Source: Lentisphaeria bacterium (GTDB taxonomy: Bacteria > Verrucomicrobiota > Lentisphaeria > Victivallales > UBA1829). Taken from it: a DNA stretch of 5,713 nucleotides. This document shows positions 1 through 5,135 of the stretch, piece by piece. A program made the translations under genes and the position numbers. The notes beneath the pieces were generated by a model. The model saw nothing but the letters and a program-made list of their open reading frames with translations. It was not told the DNA's origin and made no database searches. Location of the stretch: assembly GCA_017623265.1 (NCBI GenBank), contig JAGAPM010000309.1, positions 1 to 5,713 of the forward strand. The letters run 5' to 3'. Position 1 is the stretch's first letter, and the number at the start of each line of letters is the position of its first letter.

Positions 1-934
1 GCTTCCATGTATCGGACATGCTGGTGAAAGCGGGGTCATAGTCTGCATCAAAGAAGGAAAGGCGTTCATCAAAGTTACCGTACTGGAACGGGGGATTTTC
101 CGGGTGTGGCTTCAAGTCTTTGTACTCAATGGATGGTTCGACAGCGCGGACATGGATCCGTTTTCCCGCTTCCTGCACAATGACGCCGCGGGTTCCGATG
201 ATCTCCACTTCTCTTCCGGGCATGGCATTGGCTCCGGTCACTTCCACGTCCACCAGGCGGCCGTTTGCGCCTTTGAGAATGATCTTTAACAGGTCATCGC
301 CCTCGCCGATACTGATGACACGTCGCACATCTGCCCACAAATCCACCACGGGGGAATCCAGCAGCTGCAGACCGTGGTCAATGATATGGGGTCCCCAGTT
401 GGAGAGGAGACCACCGTAAAATTCGGGCATTGTCATCCAGTCATTTCTGCGGCAGAAGTAGCAGCTGCGGTGGATCTTGATATAATGGACCTCACCGATG
501 ATCCCGGAATTCATCAGCTCTTTGACTTTATTGAATTCCGGCTCAAAACGGCGGTTGTGCCGGACATAGAGTTTCCCGGGGTGAGCATCACCGCAATCCA
601 GCAGTTTCTTCATTTCGACCACATTGCAGGCAACGGGCTTTTCCACAAGAGCAATCTTACCGGCTTCCAGCACTTTGATCCCCATGGGAACATGGTCCAG
701 ATGACGGGTGGCGATATTGACCATCTCCACATTGTCGTCCTTCAACAACTCATCCAGCGAGCTGTATTTTTTGTAGTCGGTCCCCCAGGATGCGGGGAGA
801 TTTTCCAGACGGTCCGGAGCGTTATCACAGACTGCCACCAGTTCAAATTTATCTTTGTCAACCGCGTTAATTTCGTCGATATGTCCGCGCCCCATTCTGC
901 CCAGACCGACCACAGCATACTTGATTTTTCTCAT
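1..934 (-). CDS. Gfo/Idh/MocA family NAD(P)-dependent oxidoreductase, 3' end outside window
   Basis: The reading frame runs from an ATG at 934 to the left edge with no stop, giving 311 residues; most family members have about 330-390, so only the C-terminal end is probably missing. The N terminus (MRKIKYAVVGLGRMGRGH, residues 1-18) is a Rossmann nucleotide-binding fold with GxGxxG at 10-15. The family's EKP motif, whose lysine helps bind cofactor and substrate, is at 98-100. The C-terminal substrate domain carries GGLLSNWGPHIIDHG (174-188), including the typical HxxD. Such enzymes oxidise or reduce sugars, inositols or related polyols in the cytoplasm; the substrate cannot be read here. An in-frame ATG at 958 would add eight residues but has no ribosome site, whereas 934 is preceded by AAAGGA and GGAAGG. 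It is divergent from the AraC-type regulator, which may control it. The family call is secure; the specific reaction is unknown. Confidence 0.93.
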   Translation of the reverse strand, partial: MRKIKYAVVGLGRMGRGHIDEINAVDKDKFELVAVCDNAPDRLENLPASWGTDYKKYSSLDELLKDDNVEMVNIATRHLDHVPMGIKVLEAGKIALVEKPVACNVVEMKKLLDCGDAHPGKLYVRHNRRFEPEFNKVKELMNSGIIGEVHYIKIHRSCYFCRRNDWMTMPEFYGGLLSNWGPHIIDHGLQLLDSPVVDLWADVRRVISIGEGDDLLKIILKGANGRLVDVEVTGANAMPGREVEIIGTRGVIVQEAGKRIHVRAVEPSIEYKDLKPHPENPPFQYGNFDERLSFFDADYDPAFTSMSDTWK

Positions 935-983
935 CCTTCCGTAATCCTTTCCGTTCATTTTGCAGATAATTATTTTTACAGTA

Positions 984-1011
984 TTGACTTTTTGCCGTCT
1001 TGTGTTACTAT
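984..1011 (+). promoter_or_regulatory. Putative sigma70-type promoter for the AraC-family gene
   Basis: TTGACT (984-989) matches the -35 consensus at five of six positions. TACTAT (1006-1011) follows after 16 bp and matches at four. A TATATA at 1009-1014 is an alternative -10 with a longer spacer. The -10 region overlaps that of the divergent oxidoreductase promoter on the opposite strand, so the two promoters probably interfere with each other. Confidence 0.45.
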
Positions 1012-1035
1012 ATAGCAAAACAAATCAAATTGCAA
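1007..1035 (-). promoter_or_regulatory. Putative sigma70-type promoter for the oxidoreductase gene
   Basis: Read on the minus strand, TTGCAA (1030-1035) and TATAGT (1007-1012) are separated by exactly 17 bp. The -10 box matches consensus at five of six positions and the -35 at four. The site lies 73 bp upstream of the oxidoreductase start. The -35 box is the core of the ATTGCAAT palindrome, so a factor bound there would compete with polymerase. Assigned by inspection only. Confidence 0.5.
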
Positions 1036-1036
1036 T
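1029..1036. promoter_or_regulatory. ATTGCAAT palindrome, possible operator in the divergent promoter region
   Basis: An 8-bp perfect palindrome lies between the two divergent genes, over the minus-strand -35 box and about 35 bp before the AraC start. AraC-type proteins usually bind longer, direct-repeat half-sites, so this may be only part of a site or chance. It is recorded because of its position. Confidence 0.25.
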
Positions 1037-1070
1037 GCAGGATTGAAACATCTTTCAGGACAAAACAAAC

Positions 1071-1868
1071 ATGAAATATTTTGAAGGTTTGCAATTTACG
1101 ATCTGGAACGATCACCCGATTATGCACGGATTGCACAACAATCATGCACTTTATTACGGGATCCAATACAACCACACGGGATCGCTGATTTATTCGATCG
1201 ATGACTCTCCGCCGGTCAAAGTAAACGGTGCCCATGTATTCCTCACCATCCCCGGTCACCGTTACCGTTACGGGTGCGAAGATCATGAAACACGCCGTCA
1301 CACCTTTCTTTGCTGCACGGGCGAACGGATACAGCAATACATTGAGGGTGGTTTGTTCCCGATCGACCTCCGCACGCCTATCCCGGTTTCTGATCCGGAA
1401 CGTTTTTTGCAGACGATGTTGGAAATCATGTCCCTGCTGCGTCAGTCGCCGATCCCGCCTCCCCGGGCAGTATTGCTTTACGAAGATCTACTGCTGCGAA
1501 TCATGGAATCCGGAAAAGAGAAACAGAAAATTCCTCCCTACAGCCGGGAGAAGATCCTGGATCTGGCAGAACAGATCCGTCTTGAACCGGAAAAAGATTA
1601 CGATTTTTCAGCAGCCGCAAAAGAATGTGCAGTGACTCTGATCCATTACCGGCGATTGTTCAAACAATTGCATGGTATTCCACCGCAACGATTTCTGATC
1701 CATTGCAGATTGCAGAAAGCGGCATCGCTGCTGCTGGCGCCGGGAGAACCGTTGACGATGGCAGAAATAGCAGAACGGTCTGGAATCCCGGATCAGAATT
1801 ATTTTTCCCGTCTGTTCAAGAGTCACTTTCATGTTTCTCCGCTGACATATCGCAGGGAATTTCAGTAA
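1071..1868 (+). CDS. AraC/XylS-family transcriptional regulator with cupin-like sensor domain
   Basis: A complete 265-residue protein of normal length for the family. Residues about 15-100 look like the beta-rich AraC-type ligand-binding (cupin) domain, including GSLIYSIDD (37-45) and a His/Tyr-rich strand PGHRYRYG (61-68). Residues about 160-265 form the paired helix-turn-helix DNA-binding domain. The first helix-turn-helix is near 179-200 (FSAAAKECAVTLIHYRRLFK). The second is near 228-250, and the C-terminal NYFSRLFKSHFHVSPLTYRR (243-262) is the classic AraC signature. The ATG at 1071 follows AGGA at 1057-1060 with a 10-nt spacer, a modest ribosome site. Divergence from the Gfo/Idh/MocA oxidoreductase suggests control of that gene, and perhaps of itself, in response to a sugar. 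The effector and the sign of regulation are not deducible. The gene ends 5 nt from the convergent nuclease gene. Confidence 0.93.
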   Translation: MKYFEGLQFTIWNDHPIMHGLHNNHALYYGIQYNHTGSLIYSIDDSPPVKVNGAHVFLTIPGHRYRYGCEDHETRRHTFLCCTGERIQQYIEGGLFPIDLRTPIPVSDPERFLQTMLEIMSLLRQSPIPPPRAVLLYEDLLLRIMESGKEKQKIPPYSREKILDLAEQIRLEPEKDYDFSAAAKECAVTLIHYRRLFKQLHGIPPQRFLIHCRLQKAASLLLAPGEPLTMAEIAERSGIPDQNYFSRLFKSHFHVSPLTYRREFQ

Positions 1869-1873
1869 GACTC

Positions 1874-2833
1874 TTATTTTTGTTTTTCCCAGTTCCAGTC
1901 AGAAACGGAAATAGTCTTTTTCAAAACTTGATCCGAAGACTCAAGAGCGGGAAAGAAAGTCAGACCGGTAACTTTTTCTACCGTATCGACCGTCACAGCG
2001 AAACGTTTCAAATTTTTCTTGCTTCCCTCGTTCGGGATAATAAATCCGATCATTTTACAGGGCGGAGTCAAATCATACACCACTTTATAGTACGCATGGG
2101 GGATCGAAACACTGTTGGAAATACCGATGCTCCGGACAGCTTTTTTATCGTAAAAGACAGGGCCGGTCACCAAAAAAATCTCATTTTCATGTCGGGCAAA
2201 CGCCCGCACCTGCGATTCCAGATCCACCCAGATTCCCCGATTGCACTCCGGTTTCTGCGGGGACATGTTACTCATATAAAAACTTTCGCTCATCACATCT
2301 TTATTCCATCCCATATCGGCAGCCGGAGCCAGATGGCCGCGGTCGAAACCGGATCCCTTGTAGTCTTCCGGCGTTGCGGATCTTGTACGGATGCGTGGAT
2401 CCTCCCGGAAGTCATCCGTTCTGCCGACCTTTTTCTGATTCAATTCATCCGCCGTAAGTTTGTATGTCACCCAGAGCGGCTGTTCATGGATCTCGGAATA
2501 TCCGAAGGCATATCCTTCCCGTTCAAAGACACGATCCACGATCCCGCCCTGCGGTGCGCCCAGTTCCAGGTTGTCATACTGTTTTGCGAACCCGGTCTGT
2601 TCCAGGACCCAATCCATTCCTTCCAGAAAGTAATAGCGCACATTATGAGCGAAATCCGGCACATAAAAGAAAGCTCCGGCAAAAGCTGCCAACAGCAGAA
2701 GCGGCATAAAACAGGAACGCAGTTTCCGCATCAGGAATGGTTTCAGGATCTTTCCGAGAAAATAAAACAACGCCAACCCGGCAACACTGCTTTTCTTATT
2801 TCCACCTTTTTCTTTTTTTTCTTTCTTACCCAT
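1874..2833 (-). CDS. DNA/RNA non-specific endonuclease (NucA/Serratia nuclease family), membrane-anchored
   Basis: A 319-residue protein whose residues about 85-310 form a beta-beta-alpha-metal nuclease domain of the DNA/RNA non-specific endonuclease family, which cuts single- and double-stranded DNA and RNA using a divalent metal. The signature DRGHLAPAAD is at 164-173 with the general-base His at 167. N198 (in PECNRG) and E206 match the spacing of the metal-ligand Asn and Glu in Serratia nuclease. The N terminus is unusual: a lysine-rich start (GKKEKKEKGGNKK, 2-14), a short hydrophobic patch at 17-27, a basic stretch at 28-40, then a clear transmembrane segment at 41-58 with no obvious signal-peptidase site. 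The positive-inside rule would place the nuclease domain outside the cytoplasm, tethered to the inner membrane. The start at 2833 is supported by GAGGA at 2843-2847. No inhibitor gene is adjacent. Likely roles are nucleic-acid scavenging or defence; the family call is firm. Confidence 0.93.
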   Translation of the reverse strand: MGKKEKKEKGGNKKSSVAGLALFYFLGKILKPFLMRKLRSCFMPLLLLAAFAGAFFYVPDFAHNVRYYFLEGMDWVLEQTGFAKQYDNLELGAPQGGIVDRVFEREGYAFGYSEIHEQPLWVTYKLTADELNQKKVGRTDDFREDPRIRTRSATPEDYKGSGFDRGHLAPAADMGWNKDVMSESFYMSNMSPQKPECNRGIWVDLESQVRAFARHENEIFLVTGPVFYDKKAVRSIGISNSVSIPHAYYKVVYDLTPPCKMIGFIIPNEGSKKNLKRFAVTVDTVEKVTGLTFFPALESSDQVLKKTISVSDWNWEKQK

Positions 2834-2842
2834 TCTTGCATA

Positions 2843-2847
2843 TCCTC
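2843..2847 (-). promoter_or_regulatory. Ribosome binding site of the nuclease gene
   Basis: GAGGA on the minus strand lies 9 nt before the ATG at 2833. It supports the lysine-rich N terminus as real and argues against starting at the internal Met35. Confidence 0.6.
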
Positions 2848-2879
2848 GCTGTTATTCACGCTTGTATTTTTCAACAGGT

Positions 2880-2907
2880 ATTTTATCACGCAGAAGAACG
2901 ATGTCAA
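2880..2907 (-). promoter_or_regulatory. Strong sigma70-type promoter for the nuclease gene
   Basis: On the minus strand a perfect TTGACA (2902-2907) is followed after 16 bp by TAAAAT (2880-2885), five of six to consensus, with a TG one base upstream of the -10 (extended -10). It sits 46 bp before the nuclease ATG, implying a short leader. A second TTGACA on the same strand (2916-2921) lies 14 bp further upstream but has no matching -10. Confidence 0.65.
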
Positions 2908-2927
2908 GTAAAAATTGTCAAAATAGC

Positions 2928-2955
2928 TTGAATTTCTCTTTTCCACAATTATATT
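2928..2955 (+). promoter_or_regulatory. trxA: Putative sigma70-type promoter for trxA-tilS
   Basis: TTGAAT (2928-2933) and TATATT (2950-2955, five of six to TATAAT) are spaced by 16 bp, about 40 bp before the thioredoxin start. It is divergent from the nuclease promoter, with about 20 bp between the two -35 boxes, so the two operons share one control region. Confidence 0.5.
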
Positions 2956-2983
2956 TCAGATAAAAAGCAAAAAATCAAAGAAG

Positions 2984-2989
2984 AAAGGA
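2984..2989 (+). promoter_or_regulatory. trxA: Ribosome binding site deciding the trxA start
   Basis: AAAGGA ends 7 nt before the ATG at 2997 but only 1 nt before the in-frame ATG at 2991. The downstream ATG is therefore the better start, giving MSEIKHLT rather than MTMSEIKHLT. Confidence 0.7.
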
Positions 2990-2996
2990 TATGACC

Positions 2997-3311
2997 ATGA
3001 GTGAAATCAAACATCTTACTGAAGCGGATTTTGAAAAAGAAACAGCCGGAAAAGTCTGTCTGCTGGATTTCTGGGCGACCTGGTGCGGTCCGTGCCAGAT
3101 GTTTGCACCGATTCTGGATGAAACCGCGGCTGCTCTGCCGGATGATATTCTGGTTGCGAAGATTGATGTTGACCAGAATCCCGCACTGGCAATCAAGTTC
3201 GGCGTGCGCAGCATTCCTTCCATCTTCCTTGTGAAGGACGGCAAAGTTGTCAAATCCTTTATGGGGGTGCAGACAAAGGAAACACTGCTGGATGCTGTCA
3301 AAGCTCTCTGA
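2997..3311 (+). CDS. trxA: Thioredoxin
   Basis: A 104-residue single-domain thioredoxin, the usual length. The redox site WCGPC is at 29-33 inside LLDFWATWCGPCQMF. The buried Asp is at 24, the KIDVDQNP strand at 55-62, and the conserved cis-proline at 74 (RSIPSIF). There is no signal peptide, so it acts in the cytoplasm. It reduces protein disulfides and supplies electrons to enzymes such as ribonucleotide reductase, after recharging by thioredoxin reductase (not in this window). An extra cysteine, C21, lies before the active site. The final 20 nt overlap the predicted start of tilS, so the two genes are probably co-transcribed and translationally coupled. This could be one of several thioredoxin paralogues in the genome; the symbol is given by family. 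Confidence 0.96.
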   Translation: MSEIKHLTEADFEKETAGKVCLLDFWATWCGPCQMFAPILDETAAALPDDILVAKIDVDQNPALAIKFGVRSIPSIFLVKDGKVVKSFMGVQTKETLLDAVKAL

Positions 3312-4575
3312 AGCACAAAAGATCCTTGTTTCTTTCAGCGGCGGTGCCGATTCTCTGGCACTGCTGCTTTTTGCATGGAAACACTTTCCCGGGAAAACAG
3401 AGGCAGTTCATTTTGAACACGGTTTCCGGGGAGAGGAATCTTTGCGTGATGCTGCTTTCTGCCGGACATTCTGCGAAGCCAGGCATATTCCGTTTCACCT
3501 TGTTCCGTTGGATGTTCCCCGGAACAAGATCAATGGAGAAGGCGATGAAGAAGCGGCACGCCGTCTCCGTCTGGAAGCGTGGAAGCAACTCGTTTCCGAT
3601 CCGGAACACACGGTTGTTCTGTTGGGACATCACGGGGATGATGCCGTGGAAAATCTGCTTCTGCGTCTTTTCCGCGGCAGCAATTCATCCGGTCTGACGG
3701 CTTTGCGTGAAGAGAGGATACTGAACGGGATCTGTTTCCTGCGTCCGCAACTGGACATGACCAGAGCCGATATCGAAGCGTTTCTCGCTGAAAACGGCAT
3801 CCGGGAATGGTGTCAGGACAGCACAAACAGCGATTCCATCTATCTGCGAAACTATTTGCGGAATGTATTTCTTCCGGAGCTGTCAGAACATGCGCCGCAT
3901 GCCATTGGCGGGATGAGATGCTCCCTGCGAAGTCTGGCGGACGATGCCGATCTGTTGGAACAGCTCTCCGATGAAGCCTATGAACGCTGCAAAGACGGCT
4001 GTGTTGATGAATGGAAAGCCCTGCACCCTGCCCTGCTGGTCCGGGTCCTGCGCCGTTTTCTGAATGGTGTTGTGCCAGCCCGACAGGCGGTTGACCGGCT
4101 GCAGCAGGAATTGCAGAGATCTTACAGCCATCCGGTCCGGATCGATCTTGGTCAGGGTATCATGCTCAAACGCACAAAGAATATACTTTCCATCCTGCCG
4201 GAACCCGATCGGGCAGAAATTATCTGGAACTGGAAAGAGGAACCGGACTGCTGCGGACTTCACGCAAAAATCCTGCTCCGTGAAAAGGTGGAGGATCTGA
4301 CCGGAGGTGCAGCCTTTTTCGATGCAGATCTCATGCCCGAAACGCTGATTTTAGCGCCCTGGCAGGAAGGCAGCCGGATCCTTACGTTCGATGGCAAAAA
4401 TAAAAGTCTGAAAAAACTCTTCTGCGACCGTCATATTTCCGATCAGGACCGGCGTGTTCTCAAGGGGGAAGACGGCACAGTTTACATGGCGATCGGAGTC
4501 CGCAATTCCGCCGTTGCAAAGGTCACGGAAGAGACAAAATCGGTGCTGTGTATCTCGGGCGACTTCATGCGCTGA
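3292..4575 (+). CDS. tilS: tRNA(Ile)-lysidine synthetase
   Basis: The enzyme attaches lysine to C34 of tRNA-Ile(CAU) using ATP, changing its reading from AUG to AUA and its charging from Met to Ile; it is normally essential. From the ATG at 3292 the protein has 427 residues, near the usual length of the long form. The ATP-pyrophosphatase loop SGGADS is at 16-21, followed by HFEHGFRGEES (40-50), GHHGDDAVENLLLRLFRGS (112-130), RPQLD (151-155) and CQDSTNSDSIYLRNYLRN (174-191), all family motifs in order. Residues from about 350 (LAPWQEGSR at 354-362 and KSLKKLF at 371-377) form the C-terminal tRNA-recognition domain. The common ET after HHxDDxx is EN here. A TTG at 3247 would add 15 residues read from inside trxA and is unlikely; ATG 3292 follows AAAGGA (3275-3280) at 11 nt. 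The overlap with trxA suggests coupled translation. Confidence 0.94.
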   Translation: MLSKLSEAQKILVSFSGGADSLALLLFAWKHFPGKTEAVHFEHGFRGEESLRDAAFCRTFCEARHIPFHLVPLDVPRNKINGEGDEEAARRLRLEAWKQLVSDPEHTVVLLGHHGDDAVENLLLRLFRGSNSSGLTALREERILNGICFLRPQLDMTRADIEAFLAENGIREWCQDSTNSDSIYLRNYLRNVFLPELSEHAPHAIGGMRCSLRSLADDADLLEQLSDEAYERCKDGCVDEWKALHPALLVRVLRRFLNGVVPARQAVDRLQQELQRSYSHPVRIDLGQGIMLKRTKNILSILPEPDRAEIIWNWKEEPDCCGLHAKILLREKVEDLTGGAAFFDADLMPETLILAPWQEGSRILTFDGKNKSLKKLFCDRHISDQDRRVLKGEDGTVYMAIGVRNSAVAKVTEETKSVLCISGDFMR

Positions 4576-4606
4576 AATACGGTTCTGTCATAAAATCCAC
4601 CTCAAA

Positions 4607-4621
4607 GCGCAAAAATTGCGC
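4607..4621. repeat. GCGCAA-AAA-TTGCGC palindrome after tilS, possible terminator stem or operator
   Basis: A perfect 6-bp inverted repeat with a 3-nt spacer begins 31 nt after the tilS stop. The first T run (4634-4640) starts 12 nt after the stem, too far for a classical intrinsic terminator, so it may be a weak terminator, an RNA-stabilising stem or a protein-binding palindrome. Confidence 0.4.
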
Positions 4622-4627
4622 ACAAAT

Positions 4628-4687
4628 ATGTACTTTTTTTGGATTTTTTTTCATTTTCGACTTGAAAAAATAAAAAAAAGTGTACAT
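4628..4687. repeat. Long A/T-rich imperfect inverted repeat with phased A-tracts
   Basis: The left arm starts ATGTAC (4628-4633) and continues with T7, GGA, T8 and CA to 4653. The right arm starts TGA6TA8 at 4663 and ends with GTACAT (4682-4687). The arms are complementary apart from a few small bulges, with a 9-nt loop between them. T/A runs centred near 4637, 4648, 4656, 4668 and 4676 are spaced about 8-12 bp, close to one helical turn, which predicts curved DNA. It may end the tilS transcript, act as an UP-like element for gcvH, or both. Confidence 0.55.
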
Positions 4688-4690
4688 TAG
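4662..4690 (+). promoter_or_regulatory. gcvH: Possible promoter for gcvH operon
   Basis: TTGAAA (4662-4667) lies within the right arm of the A/T-rich repeat. Possible -10 boxes are TACATT (4683-4688, 15-bp spacer) or CATTAG (4685-4690, 17-bp spacer); neither is a strong match. The flanking A-tracts could compensate by curvature or by binding the polymerase alpha subunit. No glycine riboswitch-like fold was recognised in the short leader. Confidence 0.35.
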
Positions 4691-4736
4691 TGTTTACGGT
4701 ACGCTACAAGGAGTTTTTACCACGGAGATCGAAACG

Positions 4737-5114
4737 ATGGAAAAGTATTATTCAAAAACACACGAATGGGTACAGACAGACGGAGAAGAAGCTGTTGTCG
4801 GGATCACTGAATTTGCCACAGGAGAACTGGGTGACCTTACGAGCATCGAATTGCCGGAAGAAGGCACAGATGTCATTGCCGGCGATGTGATTGCAACTGT
4901 GGAATCCGTCAAAGCATCTTCTGAAGTCTTTTCACCGGTCAGCGGTACTGTATGTGCCGTCAACCGCAATGTGGAAGATGATCCCGGAATCACCTCCAGA
5001 TCTCCGGAAAAATACGGATGGTTGTACAAGCTGGATAATATTGATGATACGGAACTGGAAGACCTAATGGAAGAGGATGAATACCAGGAGTATCTGACGA
5101 CCCTCGACAGTTGA
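4737..5114 (+). CDS. gcvH: Glycine cleavage system H protein (lipoyl carrier)
   Basis: A 125-residue H protein of standard length. It carries the aminomethyl group from glycine decarboxylase (P) to the aminomethyltransferase (T) on a swinging lipoyl arm in the cytoplasm. The N terminus YYSKTHEWV (4-12) and GITEFATGELGDL (22-34) are family hallmarks. The lipoylated lysine is K59 in ESVKASSEVFSPVSG (56-70). KYGWLYKL (92-99) closes the barrel and an acidic C-terminal helix follows. GGAG at 4724-4727 lies 9 nt before the ATG; a stronger AAGGAG at 4708-4713 is too far upstream and has no start codon at a useful distance. A GTG-initiated extension to 4680 would add 19 atypical residues inside the promoter region and is rejected. 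No gcvT, gcvP or lipoate ligase is beside it. It precedes the LOG gene by 21 nt, probably in one operon. Confidence 0.96.
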   Translation: MEKYYSKTHEWVQTDGEEAVVGITEFATGELGDLTSIELPEEGTDVIAGDVIATVESVKASSEVFSPVSGTVCAVNRNVEDDPGITSRSPEKYGWLYKLDNIDDTELEDLMEEDEYQEYLTTLDS

Positions 5115-5122
5115 GTCAAAAA

Positions 5123-5130
5123 AAGGAGGT
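5123..5130 (+). promoter_or_regulatory. Near-perfect ribosome binding site of the LOG-family gene
   Basis: AAGGAGGT, fully complementary to the 16S rRNA tail, lies 5 nt before the ATG at 5136 in the 21-nt gap after gcvH. It fixes the start and suggests efficient independent initiation within the operon. Confidence 0.8.
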
Positions 5131-5135
5131 GCAGC

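Noticed and set aside
374..1015. A 213-residue plus-strand open frame opposite the oxidoreductase
   Set aside because: It is the complementary shadow of the Gfo/Idh/MocA gene, with no family motif and no ribosome site, and it ends in the divergent promoter region.
1253..1273. Tandem CCGTTAC repeats in the AraC gene
   Set aside because: They encode the alternating Arg-Tyr of a beta strand (GHRYRYG) in the sensor domain and need no further explanation.
1625..2911. A 428-residue plus-strand open frame, longer than the nuclease gene it opposes
   Set aside because: It is antisense to the nuclease, which has a complete DRGH active site, a ribosome site and a strong promoter. The plus-strand translation shows no recognisable domain and starts inside the AraC coding region.
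4708..4736. AAGGAG at 4708-4713 as evidence for a small leader ORF or longer gcvH
   Set aside because: No ATG, GTG or TTG lies at a usable distance downstream of it, and gcvH has its own GGAG before the ATG at 4737.
4576..4736. Glycine riboswitch before gcvH
   Set aside because: The leader after the likely promoter is only about 45 nt, too short for the glycine aptamer, and no paired conserved elements were seen.
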